From an uncultured Clostridia bacterium (lineage in GTDB: Bacteria; Bacillota; Clostridia; Lachnospirales; CAG-274), in assembly GCA_947628755.1 (NCBI GenBank), contig CANRBC010000001.1:62001-126000 (forward strand): DNA of 64,000 bases, given 5' to 3'. This document shows, piece by piece, positions 25,528-35,415 of the stretch. Below the pieces are notes generated by a model that was not told where the DNA came from, searched no databases, and saw nothing but the letters and a program-made list of their open reading frames with translations. Position 1 is the first letter of the stretch, and every line of letters begins with the position of its first letter. A program made the translations under genes and the position numbers.

Positions 25528-26201
25528 TTCAGCATAAACAACCTTTCTATTCTGTCTTCTCGTATATTCTGTTTGTTTCTTATTTCTGTTTTGGTATGTA
25601 TTGATTTTATACACTTGAAATCATCAGGCGCTGTGTACTCCGAAATTATGACCGTATTGTACTGCGACCAACTACGCATTATTTCCCAGAACTCGTCCGA
25701 ATTGAATTTTGGGGTGCCTGCATATTGGGTAGTGTTGCGATATGGCGGGTCGCAGTATATAAGGCAGTCCTTAACGACTATATCTCTATAGTCACGGTAC
25801 TCAAAGACAATATCCTTAATACTGTCTCTCTGCCGTAATAATGAATTATAGGCATTTAAACAATGTTTTCTCTTTTTGTCGTCCTTGGCATAGCCGCCGA
25901 ACCATTTGCCCGCAAAGCTACAGCCAAAGCCTGTAAAGCCCGTCAGAGCTTTGTCCTTGTCCTTGTGGGACTTAATATACTCATATTCGGCTTTGGTCAT
26001 ACTCTTAGGCGCCCCGAGAGCTTTGAACATAGCTATAAGATATTCATTTATGTCGGAGCAATATCTTATACCGTTCATTTTGGAGGCTATGTTACAGGCT
26101 CCGCAAAATGGTTCTACAAAGGGTTGATTATCTCTTCTGTATTCGTTAAGGACTTCGACTATGTATTTTGCAATTCTATGTTTGCCGCCGAAATATCTTA
26201 T
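25524..26201 (-). CDS. Dam-type DNA adenine methyltransferase, AUA start
   Basis: A 225-residue alpha-class N6-adenine methyltransferase. The N-terminus reads (start)RYFGGKHRIAKYI, then QPFVEPFCGACNIA (motif I) and LIYCDPPYRNTTQY (motif IV, DPPY). Phage relatives characteristically begin MRYFGGK, and here the codon at the Met position is ATA (26201), seven bases after AAAGGAG. The next in-frame ATG (26078) would remove motif I and the substrate loop. This is the clearest AUA-start case in the window. Confidence 0.85.
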   Translation of the reverse strand: MRYFGGKHRIAKYIVEVLNEYRRDNQPFVEPFCGACNIASKMNGIRYCSDINEYLIAMFKALGAPKSMTKAEYEYIKSHKDKDKALTGFTGFGCSFAGKWFGGYAKDDKKRKHCLNAYNSLLRQRDSIKDIVFEYRDYRDIVVKDCLIYCDPPYRNTTQYAGTPKFNSDEFWEIMRSWSQYNTVIISEYTAPDDFKCIKSIHTKTEIRNKQNIREDRIERLFMLK

Positions 26202-26243
26202 GTAAAACTCTCCTTTCGCTGTAAATTGTCTTGTCGTTATGTG

Positions 26244-26873
26244 TTATATTCCGAGTTGTTTAAAAAGTTTGGCACGAGTCGGGTCTGACTTAGTGCTGCA
26301 TAAATCCGCTAAAGAGTTTTTAAAATGAATGTCGGTCGGTGCTGTGGAATGGGTTTCTTCTGTATTGTCACGAACTGTCTTTTTGTCTATATAATCCTGT
26401 TGGAGTATCTCATAAATCTTCAAGTCATAATAATGACCATCTATAAGCTTTACGTCCTGCTTATATATACCGACTATGCGTCCGCCGTACTTCTGTATAA
26501 GTCTGTCGTATTGCTTCTCGGTGGGATTGCCAACAACTACGCTGAATATAAGCTTTCTGAAATTAAATCTATCGAAAATGTCCTTTATTGCTCGATAGAC
26601 ATCGACCGCAAAACAGAAGGGATTTACATTAAAACTAATAATACCTAAAGAAAGAACCGTATCGGTTTCTCTGTCGATATTGTATGATATATAGCCTTGC
26701 AATTCTTCTAACTTGCCTACGGATACAAACCGATGTTGTACCTGCGTAGAATTGTCCATTACCTCATCTGTATAATACGGGGAACAATAATAATATTTGT
26801 ATCTATCGTCAAACCACGTTGCACGCAGCTTTGCTGTCAGCCAGTTCTCGTATCGTATTGCAGGTTTTAGCAT
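26244..26873 (-). CDS. GNAT-like acetyltransferase of phage type
   Basis: About 209 residues starting MLKPAIRYEN with AAGGAGG upstream. The core (VLSLGIISFNVNPFCFAVDV, IKDIFDRFNFRKLIFSVVVG, YDRLIQKYGGRIVGIYK) follows the GNAT fold, with R/Q-x-x-G-x-G/A replaced by looser motifs. Its substrate is unknown. The start overlaps the end of the 26809 gene by 65 bases, in a different frame. Confidence 0.65.
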   Translation of the reverse strand: MLKPAIRYENWLTAKLRATWFDDRYKYYYCSPYYTDEVMDNSTQVQHRFVSVGKLEELQGYISYNIDRETDTVLSLGIISFNVNPFCFAVDVYRAIKDIFDRFNFRKLIFSVVVGNPTEKQYDRLIQKYGGRIVGIYKQDVKLIDGHYYDLKIYEILQQDYIDKKTVRDNTEETHSTAPTDIHFKNSLADLCSTKSDPTRAKLFKQLGI

Positions 26874-27066
26874 TAGCAACCTCCTTCCTGTGCGGACTGC
26901 ATAATTCCTTTTCCAAGACATCAAAATCTTCACACGCAATAACAGTATTGCCGTCGTCCATACACAGCCTAGCACAGCCGTTATCTGTTTTTTTTATATA
27001 AACTACATGACTTAAATTAATAAGTCTGCCTTTGTATAGCGCAGTCACCTGTTTTACAAAAGTCAT
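26809..27066 (-). CDS. Small beta-rich protein (LytTR/FlbD-like fold possible)
   Basis: An 85-residue protein. LYKGRLINLSHVVYIKKTDN and CARLCMDDGNTVIACEDFDVL alternate strands as in small FlbD- or LytTR-like domains. It overlaps the GNAT gene by 65 bases, and its start overlaps the HD gene's stop. No firm assignment. Confidence 0.45.
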   Translation of the reverse strand: MTFVKQVTALYKGRLINLSHVVYIKKTDNGCARLCMDDGNTVIACEDFDVLEKELCSPHRKEVANAKTCNTIRELADSKAACNVV

Positions 27067-27827
27067 TACTTTTCTCCCTTCAATATATCAGAAACGTAGG
27101 TTTTAAGAGGCTCTCTTAAGGCGCATTTGCTATAAAGCCACTCGACATAGTCCCTGTCCTCCTTGACAACGTCTGTAAGAAGCTTGCCTTTATACTTGCC
27201 AAAGGGCATAGTGTATTCTTCTAAGGTCGGAAACTCAGCAGAGGGTATGTCTGCAACAGGGATTGCCTCACTGAATTTAACCTCAATATCCTTACGGCTT
27301 GCAAGATAGTCACAGAGATGTACTAACTTCTGACAAGGGGTGGTAGGCTTTGATAATACAAGCTTACTGCGTGTGCTTGTGTTCCATTGTCCCATATGCG
27401 ACTCTATAACGCTTGCAATAAGTTCTCTGTACTTAGGGTCGAAGCCTGTAAAAATATCATCGTTCCTTATCCAGTCGGCGCAAATCTGAGGGTGTTCAAA
27501 AACAGTGTAGCTGCCGCCCTTATTGCCCTCTTTGTGTCCGTCGTGGAGTATAATGCCTGCTATCATACAGTCCCTCTCCATCTGGTTAAAGTCGTGCTGT
27601 GTCTGCTCTAAGCCGCATATATAATTACAGAAAAGAACTGCCGCCTTGGTATGTCTGACAAGACCGCCTGTGCCTAAAGCGTATGAAGGATGATATTTGC
27701 CTGTGGTCGAAGCAGGCATTGTATAAAAATAATCCGGCAGGTTTTCAAGCCCTGTTTCTACAAGTTTTCTTATTTCGTCTGTCTTTATGTAATTTAATTC
27801 TTTTGCAAAAATTTCACTTTTCATCAT
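27066..27827 (-). CDS. HD-domain phosphohydrolase with C-terminal DUF3820-like module
   Basis: A 253-residue protein. LVRHTKAAVLFCNYI supplies the first metal His and IAGIILHDGHKEG the HD pair, with a later HMG and LCDYLASRK (Asp). The C-terminal 50 residues (YTMPFGKYKGKLLTDV) match the MPFGKYKG module of DUF3820, often seen in exonuclease/helicase-associated phage proteins. A nucleotide or nucleic-acid phosphohydrolase acting with the polymerase next to it is likely. Confidence 0.75.
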   Translation of the reverse strand: MMKSEIFAKELNYIKTDEIRKLVETGLENLPDYFYTMPASTTGKYHPSYALGTGGLVRHTKAAVLFCNYICGLEQTQHDFNQMERDCMIAGIILHDGHKEGNKGGSYTVFEHPQICADWIRNDDIFTGFDPKYRELIASVIESHMGQWNTSTRSKLVLSKPTTPCQKLVHLCDYLASRKDIEVKFSEAIPVADIPSAEFPTLEEYTMPFGKYKGKLLTDVVKEDRDYVEWLYSKCALREPLKTYVSDILKGEK

Positions 27828-30800
27828 TAATCCACCTTAATATAATCCGTTATCCACCAATCGAATGAGTTGGGAATAGTAACAAAAGAGTCGTCTACCC
27901 TTTTAGTCTTTGGCTTCTTACAGAAGCTTTTGATATAAAGCACGTCTCCTACTTTGAAGGGATCGGAGGAAAAGCTTTTGACCAACCTGCCGTAGCTTGT
28001 AAAGGAATTTTTATAAACCTTCATCTGCGTGGCTTTACCCTTGCCTATACTGTAGGCATTAAACTTCGGGGAGTGCTTTGTGTCCAAGTCTGTTACGACG
28101 ATATAACGCCAATCGAGAGCAGGGTCTATGTAATCTATATAACCCCAATAGTCTGTCTGATATTTTATTCTGCTTTTCAAGGAACATTTTTCTATATCCT
28201 TATTGGCGTGTATATACTTCAACAAGCCCTTAATATCTATATCTGAAAATGAACCCTGTACTATCTTGTTGGCAAAGCGCTGTTTATCCACTTCCGATGT
28301 ATTAAAAAGCTTATATATCTTTTTACTGCTATATCCGTTTTTAGTCTTTACGCTTTTAAGAATATTTGTAATTGTGCTTTCGGATAAATTCAAAGACTTA
28401 AGATAGGCTATACAGTCTATAGACTCGACTCTTGTATCGGTTTCCTTGCCGCTGAAAGCCCTGACGTTTTCCTCCAACAGGGATAAAGCTTCTAGGCTGT
28501 CCTTCCGTATAGAACATTTGCCGTAGAGCTTTTTAAAATAAGAATAATCCGAAAGAAGCTTATTAATATCGCCAAACTCCGAAAAGAAGTCTATGGATAT
28601 AAGTATTTCAAGTTGTCGGCTGTCAACAGAAGTCTTTGACTTAATATCATAGAGCAGATCTATAAAGTCCTCATAGTGTACGTTACGAAGAGAATACATT
28701 TCCTCGGCTATTTTCTTGTTCATATAAGGTATGGTGCCTATGCCCTTATAGACCTTGCCGTCGCTTACAAAATAGTCGGCGCGGGAATGTCTGAACTTAA
28801 CAGGCTGAATGGCTATACCCTTTAACTGGGCTAAAGCAACGCCGTCCGTAACATCCTTGGGATTGCTTGCATTGTTGATATAAGAAGCTATAAATTCTTT
28901 GGGATAAAAGTATCTGAGATAGGCGCATAAATAACCTATCATACTGTAGCCCATTGAATGATTATAGCCAAACTGATAGTCGGAGGAGTCCTCGATTATC
29001 TGCAAAAAGGCTTTAGCTTCCTGCTCGGCTACCTCTCTTGGCTTATCCGACTTGGAACAATAGCCCTCCAGAATATCGGGTATAGCTTCCATAAGCCTGT
29101 CCTTCTGTTTTCTACCTATTGCACGTCTTATATTGTCGGCGTCGCCGCCTGAAAGACCGCATATCTCCGTAAGGAATTTGATAGTATCCTCCTGAAAAAT
29201 AAGATAGCCGTTGTTATCGGCAAGCAATTCATCTATAAGAGGAGAAGGATTGATATTCTTTTCACCGCTTATAAGCCTATCCCTATAGCTTGCGCCCGAA
29301 GGTCTTAGTGCTGCATTGAGAACGGATAAGTGAGTCAGGATAGTGGGCTTGAATTGTTTGAGAAGGCTAAAGGCATAGTCGTTTTCAAACTGAAATATGC
29401 CTATTGGTGAAGTCAACATATCCTTCCATACATCGGCATTGTCCCAGTCTATCTGATATGCCTTGGGGTATTGTTTGCCAAGCATTTTGTGAACATCGCT
29501 TATAATCCCTACATTTTTCAGACCTAATATGTCATATTTGAGAAGACTGACCTCGTGTATCTCTTCCATATTGATTGACAATACTCGTTTGCCGTCACTC
29601 CAATATGTACCGTAGTTATCGTAAAGTGTAACGGGAGAAACCACAATGCCCGCCGGGTGAATACCCTTGCTTATAACAACTCCGTTAAGCCCGTCAAAGT
29701 AATAAAATATATCCTTATACTTGGCTCTTGTCTTTTCCTCATCTGCTTCAAAACTATCCTTAATGGTCTTTGCAAAGTCCAAAGAATAAGGGGAACCTGT
29801 GTTCTTGTTTTTGGGATTTATACCTCTGTCACGACACCATTTGTTATGAAAGCCTCTGACTATCTCGTCAATAGTACCCTTGTCGGCAATAGTGCCTGTT
29901 GTAAGGATATAAGCGGTATAGTCCTCTGAAAAGCTTTCTATGATGTGTTTGTATACCTTTTCTCTGTCGTTTGGCGCAAAGTCAAGGTCAATATCGCCAA
30001 GCTCTTTCCTGTCCTTATTGGCAAAACGTGAAAATACCGTCTTATGCTTTACAGGGTCTATATCCGTAATGCCTGTGATATAGGCTACTGTAGAGCCGCT
30101 TACCGAACCTCTGCCCGGGCCGATAGGAATGTCGTTATCGTGACACCAGCAACAAAGCTCCGACATAAAAAGCATAAAGCCTATCATACCTATTTCTTTG
30201 AATACGGATATTTCTTCATCTATATTGGCTTGGTATTGTGGTATATCCTCAATCTCTCCTCTGTTTATCTTGTCCTGCTTCATATTCTGAATACGATTTA
30301 AAAGGACTTCCTCTTCATTGGGATAAAGAACGGGATATTTAAAGGATTTGTCTAATGTGAATTCCTCTACCATATCAGCCATAACATTTGTATTTTCTAT
30401 AGCCCGCATATAGACTTCTTTGCTCAGAGATCCTTGTATTTTAAACTCAGATACAAGCTCGTCATATGTACGATAGGTAAGGTCAAATTCTTCCTCGTTA
30501 TCGTAAAATTTATTTTTAGCCCATTGCAGCATCTGTCTGCACTCAGCCTTGTATTTATTAAGGGAGTGGGTGTCCGTTGCGGCTATAAGGGGGACGCCTG
30601 TTGACAACGACAGATCGGAAAGGTACTTGTTGTACTCTGCCTGTTCAACTGAATTGGCATGAGGCTGTATCTCGTAAAAATCATAGGCAAACATAAGTCT
30701 TTCGTATTTGCCTGCGGTAACGCCGTCTAACATATCCTCGCTATTGGTCTGTGACTGCTTTCTCCAATGGTTGAGAGGAGATTTAAGACAGGCAGATATT

Positions 30801-31297
30801 TTTATAATATTGTCCGATATGTTCAGAAATTCATCAAAGGATATACGAGGGTTGTAGTAAAAATGGTCTGCCTGTGTAGAAAGGTCTATGAGAGTATTCA
30901 ATTCCTTAAAGCCTTCAAAATTTCGGGCTATGAGTATTGTATGATAGTTATCCCTTATCTTATTGTCAAGAGCTTCCGTGAGATATATTTCTACTCCGTG
31001 TATGTACTTAATGGGTTTAAGTTCTGTAACGGTAATATCCTTATAGGTATTCTGCAATTCGGAAAGCTTCTTTTCACTGACATATAAGGGAGTGTCAAGC
31101 TCTTTGCTTTCGACTTTATACTGTGTGGCTTCGCAGTACATTTTCTTTTCTATCCAGTTTAATATATTGCCGTGTTCCGTAAAGCAAATAGCTTTCTGTC
31201 CAAGCTCTTTTGCTCTGTGGATATAATCCTTGTAATTAGTGGTGCTATCCAGTAAGGATTTTTCTGTATGCAAGTGATATGTTACATAATTAGCCAT
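27827..31297 (-). CDS. dnaE: Replicative DNA polymerase III alpha subunit, DnaE type
   Basis: About 1,156 residues. N-terminal PHP domain (TYHLHTEKSLLD, ICFTEHGN), then the polymerase palm with PGRGSVSGSTVAYI, the catalytic DIDLDFAPNDR, and SVLNAALRPSGAS; later QEDTIKFLTEICGLSGGDAD and helix-hairpin-helix regions. The length and the absence of an inserted 3'-5' exonuclease favour DnaE over PolC. Start 31297 (MANYVTYH) is chosen after GGCGGTGATGACG; two start codons lie just upstream. A phage-owned polymerase implies autonomous replication, with the clamp gene at 59.4 kb. Confidence 0.95.
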   Translation of the reverse strand: MANYVTYHLHTEKSLLDSTTNYKDYIHRAKELGQKAICFTEHGNILNWIEKKMYCEATQYKVESKELDTPLYVSEKKLSELQNTYKDITVTELKPIKYIHGVEIYLTEALDNKIRDNYHTILIARNFEGFKELNTLIDLSTQADHFYYNPRISFDEFLNISDNIIKISACLKSPLNHWRKQSQTNSEDMLDGVTAGKYERLMFAYDFYEIQPHANSVEQAEYNKYLSDLSLSTGVPLIAATDTHSLNKYKAECRQMLQWAKNKFYDNEEEFDLTYRTYDELVSEFKIQGSLSKEVYMRAIENTNVMADMVEEFTLDKSFKYPVLYPNEEEVLLNRIQNMKQDKINRGEIEDIPQYQANIDEEISVFKEIGMIGFMLFMSELCCWCHDNDIPIGPGRGSVSGSTVAYITGITDIDPVKHKTVFSRFANKDRKELGDIDLDFAPNDREKVYKHIIESFSEDYTAYILTTGTIADKGTIDEIVRGFHNKWCRDRGINPKNKNTGSPYSLDFAKTIKDSFEADEEKTRAKYKDIFYYFDGLNGVVISKGIHPAGIVVSPVTLYDNYGTYWSDGKRVLSINMEEIHEVSLLKYDILGLKNVGIISDVHKMLGKQYPKAYQIDWDNADVWKDMLTSPIGIFQFENDYAFSLLKQFKPTILTHLSVLNAALRPSGASYRDRLISGEKNINPSPLIDELLADNNGYLIFQEDTIKFLTEICGLSGGDADNIRRAIGRKQKDRLMEAIPDILEGYCSKSDKPREVAEQEAKAFLQIIEDSSDYQFGYNHSMGYSMIGYLCAYLRYFYPKEFIASYINNASNPKDVTDGVALAQLKGIAIQPVKFRHSRADYFVSDGKVYKGIGTIPYMNKKIAEEMYSLRNVHYEDFIDLLYDIKSKTSVDSRQLEILISIDFFSEFGDINKLLSDYSYFKKLYGKCSIRKDSLEALSLLEENVRAFSGKETDTRVESIDCIAYLKSLNLSESTITNILKSVKTKNGYSSKKIYKLFNTSEVDKQRFANKIVQGSFSDIDIKGLLKYIHANKDIEKCSLKSRIKYQTDYWGYIDYIDPALDWRYIVVTDLDTKHSPKFNAYSIGKGKATQMKVYKNSFTSYGRLVKSFSSDPFKVGDVLYIKSFCKKPKTKRVDDSFVTIPNSFDWWITDYIKVD

Positions 31298-32093
31298 CGT
31301 CATCACCGCCCATTAATTTGTAATCACAGGAATTGCGATAAGAACATAAATGATTGCAATAGAACCAGTTCTCTGTAGGCAAAAAATCCTTTTCGTTGTA
31401 TATCATAGATATAACGTCTAAAGCCCATTGCTTGGCGGTTTCAAATTCCTTATATACAAAGGGTATGCTCAACCATTTCTGTGATTTGAAATAATTCCAA
31501 CAAAGCTCTGTGGGATATGCGCCGTATTCCTGATATATGGCTTCGCTGTACAGGTAAAGCTGTTTTTTATAGCTTTCAAAGCTTGATTTTTCTTTGGCTA
31601 GTACTTTGCCTTTGCTGCTAAGGGGATATTCGCTTGATTTGTGATCTATTATAATAATATTCCCCGTAGACTTTTCTCTTATGAGAAGGTCTATATAACC
31701 TATAAATTTTTTGCCGCCCAGTGTAAATTCGCACTTTTTCTCTATGCCTAAGACTTCATAGGTATTGAGCCAGTCAAAGTCTGCATTGGCAAAATAGTCA
31801 AGACCTAAATAGAAATAATTTTCCTTAATACTGTCGGATATATCGGAACAGTCTATGTCGGTATCGAAATTTGTCTGATAGTATGATATAGCTTCCTCAA
31901 AATCCATACAGTCCTTTAGTATGTTTTCAAGAAGCTTATGACAGAAGCTGCCGAACCCTGCATAGAAATTCTGTTCCCTTTCATATACGTCCTGCAATAC
32001 ATAATTCAGATACCACTCATATTTACACTGCTCAAAGGCACGAAGGCGGCTGAATGAAAAGGTCATATTGTCAATTAGTTTTTTATAAGTCAA
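31290..32093 (-). CDS. Cas4/RecB-like PD-(D/E)xK nuclease
   Basis: A 267-residue protein. SFSRLRAFEQCKYEWYLNYV opens the RecB/Cas4-type nuclease fold with its first Cys. The active site is IGYIDLLI...IIIIDHKSS (D then D-x-K). A C-terminal FYCNHLCSYRNSC supplies three more Cys for a [4Fe-4S] cluster. It probably works as a single-strand exonuclease in recombination or end processing. TTG start at 32093; it overlaps dnaE by 8 bases. Confidence 0.85.
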   Translation of the reverse strand: MTYKKLIDNMTFSFSRLRAFEQCKYEWYLNYVLQDVYEREQNFYAGFGSFCHKLLENILKDCMDFEEAISYYQTNFDTDIDCSDISDSIKENYFYLGLDYFANADFDWLNTYEVLGIEKKCEFTLGGKKFIGYIDLLIREKSTGNIIIIDHKSSEYPLSSKGKVLAKEKSSFESYKKQLYLYSEAIYQEYGAYPTELCWNYFKSQKWLSIPFVYKEFETAKQWALDVISMIYNEKDFLPTENWFYCNHLCSYRNSCDYKLMGGDDDG

Positions 32094-32149
32094 AACATCA
32101 CCACCCTAAAAAGGCATATCATTTTCGTAGGGGCACGAACATGATAAAA

Positions 32150-33190
32150 TTATGTGACCTTACGCTTATTGCGGTAAAGCTCGTTCCATATATCCAAACC
32201 CAAGTCTACAGGAGAGTTCTTAGCCTCTACACCGCCTAAGAGATTATGTCTATCCTCTATAACATAGAGATTGATAAAGCGTTTTAGCATGCACATATTC
32301 TCATATACCTTGCGATTAGGCTTTCCGTCAAAAGTCCTGCGGGTGTATGAAACATCGGAGTCATAAGCTAAAACTACGCTGTTGATATGGGGGTTATGTA
32401 TTATTATCTGTATCTGCTCTGTGGTGAGAGTGTGCTTCTCTGCCGATACTGAATTTCTGATACCAAAACCGAAAAGCTTCATAACGCTTTTAAGACCTTC
32501 AAATATAATAATTTCTCCCGACTGCTCTATATATGGCAAGGTAACCATCAGCCCTTGGAAATAGTCTACTGTACCTACGGGATAGTAATTTATATACTTT
32601 TCAATACCGAGGCTCTTGTAATTGTCAAGCATTGTCCTTCCTTTTATATTTATTAAATTGCCCTTTGTGTCATATACGGGATAGACAATACGCTTGCTCC
32701 GCCTGTCAAGCCTTATATCAAAAAGGTCTATTTCCTCCTGTCTTATGCCTTCGGAAAGCCAAGATGTGATAATGCCCTTGTCGTACTTGGCGTACTCCGA
32801 ATAGGGAAGTATGGTATGCTGTGCCTTATGAGACCGCTCCTGTTTGCTTTGTTTTAAGTTTCTATTGAACATAACGGTCTGAGAACGGCACATCGTATTA
32901 AGGTCTATATTGGCTAGGTGAGAAGCCTTGCTTACGGCAGAATTGAAATCCAAGTTCTCGGCTTGCATAAGATACTGTATTATACCGCCGCCTGCTCCGC
33001 AGCCAAAGCAATAGAATTTATTTGTTTCAGGTGTAATAGAAAATGATGGTGTTCTCTCCTGATGAAAAGGACATCTGCCAAAATAATCCCTGCCTCGCTG
33101 TCGCATATCTATCTGTTGGCTGACATAGGCGAGCAGATCCACATTGTCATTAATTGTTTGCAGTGTTTCATCGTCGTATTGCACCATCAT
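32150..33190 (-). CDS. dnaG: DnaG-type primase
   Basis: About 346 residues. CHC2-type zinc domain (GRCPFHQERTPSFSITPETN then FYCFGCGAGG), a middle RNA-polymerase region, and a TOPRIM core (IIIFEGLKSVMKLFGFGI, VVLAYDSD). It is shorter than bacterial DnaG and lacks a recognisable helicase-interaction tail. Start 33190 is chosen after GAGAGG; the frame begins upstream inside the helicase stop. Confidence 0.92.
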   Translation of the reverse strand: MMVQYDDETLQTINDNVDLLAYVSQQIDMRQRGRDYFGRCPFHQERTPSFSITPETNKFYCFGCGAGGGIIQYLMQAENLDFNSAVSKASHLANIDLNTMCRSQTVMFNRNLKQSKQERSHKAQHTILPYSEYAKYDKGIITSWLSEGIRQEEIDLFDIRLDRRSKRIVYPVYDTKGNLINIKGRTMLDNYKSLGIEKYINYYPVGTVDYFQGLMVTLPYIEQSGEIIIFEGLKSVMKLFGFGIRNSVSAEKHTLTTEQIQIIIHNPHINSVVLAYDSDVSYTRRTFDGKPNRKVYENMCMLKRFINLYVIEDRHNLLGGVEAKNSPVDLGLDIWNELYRNKRKVT

Positions 33191-33200
33191 TATTACCTCT

Positions 33201-34547
33201 CTAATCATAGGGCGTAAGAGTATTGTGCTGCTTTGCTTCTACAATACCTACACGGGATTGTGTAAACATCATATCTATATATTCATCATCGCCCATATGT
33301 TGTTTGCCAAGTCTGTTGAGCTTGACTATCATTTTGTGTGTACCGCACTCTTTACCGTCACGGACAATTTCGTCATTGGTTTTTTCTACCCATCTAACAG
33401 CAGAAGAGCAATACTTTTCTATACCGTCTGACTCTGCTACTTCGTTATTCCTGTTAAGCTGAGCAAAGGCTAATACAGACATTTTCAAGTCGCCTGCTAT
33501 TATATTTTTAAGCCAATTTGTTATGCCTGCCATATATGCGCTTCGCTCCGCGGAGTTGAGAATAGCGTCATCGCACTTGATATAGTCCCATACTATGAAT
33601 TTCAAGCCTACGTCTATCTTTTTCTGCGCACAGATACTGTAAAATTTTTCCTTAGTGATATAAGGGTCAAAGTTATGGAACAAGGGTAAGGTTTCTATAT
33701 GCTTATTGATACTTTCTATAAGCTTTTCTTCCTCGGCAGTAAGCTTTTCGTCCTTAATACGCTTAGTAGAAATGCCGCTTATATATGAAACAAGACGTAT
33801 GTACCAATTCTCGTCTGACATTTCGCTGTCCTGCACCAAGGTAGGAACGCCGTTTTTAGCCTTATCGTAGGCTTCTATCATAGCAAGCCAAGATTTACCC
33901 TTTTTCATACGGGACTCTATGACTATAAGCTCCGTTTCCTCATAGCTCAGATATTCGTTGAGAGTGGGAAAGAAGGAAGGCAAACCGTAAAGCTCTCCTC
34001 TTTCCTTCTTTTCCTTTATTTTCTGCCATATGTCATTTACCTTTGAACCGAAGGTGGTAATTTCGCCGTCTGTAACGAAGGTGGCGGTAAGCTTGTCCAA
34101 GTCCTGATAGATGGTGTGGCTTATTTCGTCTAACTGTGCGTCGTCCTTTATACAGCTTCTCTGCCATTTGTCTACTGTCTTATAAAGCTCCCGCTTAAAT
34201 GCTAAGCTTACGACCTTTTTGACAAGGAGCTGATATTCCTCTATACTGTCACGCTTTGACTCATAGCAAAGGTCTATAAACTGGGTCATAGAAGGCATAT
34301 TATACTCACGCATTTTCTGTTTGACTGACTTATTGGAGTCAAGCATTTGCTCTATATTAAGAGCCGAAATGTTTGTTATCTTCTGTTTATATAACTCGCT
34401 TATAGCCCAGTATATACAGCCGTTTTCCTGACTGTAGAAATATTGTGCGTGAAGATATGGGCTATGCAATATAAATTCGGGGTGATATACCAATGTAGAG
34501 ACGATGCCTGCCTCTGCTTTGTAATCGGAAAGCTCGCTTAAATCCAT
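33201..34547 (-). CDS. dnaB: DnaB-like replicative helicase
   Basis: A 448-residue helicase. The N-terminal helical domain (AEAGIVSTLVYHPEFI) is typical of DnaB. The RecA-like domain has a divergent Walker A (ESRMKKGKSWLAM), a Walker B-like LKFIVWDYI and VLAFAQLNRN (motif 3, usually LSQLNR). A hexameric 5'-3' helicase unwinding the phage fork is expected. It ends TAG. Confidence 0.9.
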   Translation of the reverse strand: MDLSELSDYKAEAGIVSTLVYHPEFILHSPYLHAQYFYSQENGCIYWAISELYKQKITNISALNIEQMLDSNKSVKQKMREYNMPSMTQFIDLCYESKRDSIEEYQLLVKKVVSLAFKRELYKTVDKWQRSCIKDDAQLDEISHTIYQDLDKLTATFVTDGEITTFGSKVNDIWQKIKEKKERGELYGLPSFFPTLNEYLSYEETELIVIESRMKKGKSWLAMIEAYDKAKNGVPTLVQDSEMSDENWYIRLVSYISGISTKRIKDEKLTAEEEKLIESINKHIETLPLFHNFDPYITKEKFYSICAQKKIDVGLKFIVWDYIKCDDAILNSAERSAYMAGITNWLKNIIAGDLKMSVLAFAQLNRNNEVAESDGIEKYCSSAVRWVEKTNDEIVRDGKECGTHKMIVKLNRLGKQHMGDDEYIDMMFTQSRVGIVEAKQHNTLTPYD

Positions 34548-34957
34548 TAACTTCTCCCTTTGAATATATCCGAAAAGCCTGTCTGTGGGCTTTGGGTATA
34601 TCTGAAAGTGTGTCCCGCAGGCGGTATATCCGAAGTATTTTCTATCTCACGTCTTATACGGGAAGCGGCTTCGGAGGAAATCTTATCCTTCCAAGCCTCT
34701 TTTATACGATAGTTGTCCACGATATAATGTAAGCCGTAGGGACTTCTGATGGGTATGTTGTTGTCAACGGCATAGCGCAAAGCGAAAAGAAGGAACTGTG
34801 CGTTTATGTTCTTCTTAAAAACTATGTCGTTTATTACGGCGTTCAGTTGAGAAAATACTACCGTTGAGCTTACCTTACTGCGATACAAGTCCCTTATTGA
34901 CTGCAACGTCGCCGACTCGTCTGCGCTGTCTTTGCGCATATATGTATTGTCAGACAT
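34547..34957 (-). CDS. Replication-module protein, possible helicase loader
   Basis: A 136-residue helical protein between ssb and the helicase, overlapping the helicase start. No ATPase motif. FLLFALRYAVDNNIPIRSPYGLHYIVDNY resembles the helical tails of primosomal loader proteins, but the match is weak. A loader or adaptor role is suggested mainly by position. Confidence 0.5.
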   Translation of the reverse strand: MSDNTYMRKDSADESATLQSIRDLYRSKVSSTVVFSQLNAVINDIVFKKNINAQFLLFALRYAVDNNIPIRSPYGLHYIVDNYRIKEAWKDKISSEAASRIRREIENTSDIPPAGHTFRYTQSPQTGFSDIFKGRS

Positions 34958-34968
34958 TGTATCGCCTC

Positions 34969-35415
34969 CTAAAAAGGCAGTTCCTCATTATTCATATCCT
35001 CCATAGGAAGTGTCTCTTCCTGCGGCTGTGGGTTCGATTTACTGTTCTTGCCGTTATTTTTTGAGGCAGGTTCGCCCTGTTCGCTTGACGTGTTGCGGCT
35101 TTCACAGAAATCAAATTCTTCAACGACAACATCTGTTGAATATCTGTTATTACCTGATTTATCTGTATAGTTACTTACCTGTATTCTTCCTATTACGGCA
35201 ATCTTATTACCCTTAGAAAAGTATTCGCCTATTGTTTCGCCTCTTTTGCCAAAACATATACAATTAATAAAGTCGGCAGTTTTATCCTGATTAGCCTTAG
35301 AAATAGGTCTATCCACCGCAATGGTAAATCTGCATACTGCCAAAGGTTCTGCACTTTGTGTAAATCTGATCTCAGGGTCTCTTACCATACGTCCCAATAA
35401 CATTACTTTATTCAT
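34969..35415 (-). CDS. ssb: Single-stranded DNA-binding protein
   Basis: A 148-residue OB-fold SSB: MNKVMLLGRMVRDPEIRFTQ, VCRFTIAVDR, FINCICFGKRGETIGEYFSKG. A Gly/Asn/Pro-rich linker leads to the acidic tip MEDMNNEELPF, the conserved protein-interaction end. The tip is followed at once by TAG, showing that TAG is a true stop in this element. Confidence 0.96.
   Translation of the reverse strand: MNKVMLLGRMVRDPEIRFTQSAEPLAVCRFTIAVDRPISKANQDKTADFINCICFGKRGETIGEYFSKGNKIAVIGRIQVSNYTDKSGNNRYSTDVVVEEFDFCESRNTSSEQGEPASKNNGKNSKSNPQPQEETLPMEDMNNEELPF

Noticed and set aside
31290..32093. Cas4 as evidence of a CRISPR-Cas locus
   Set aside because: The Cas4/RecB-like nuclease sits in the phage replication module; no other cas genes or arrays are present.
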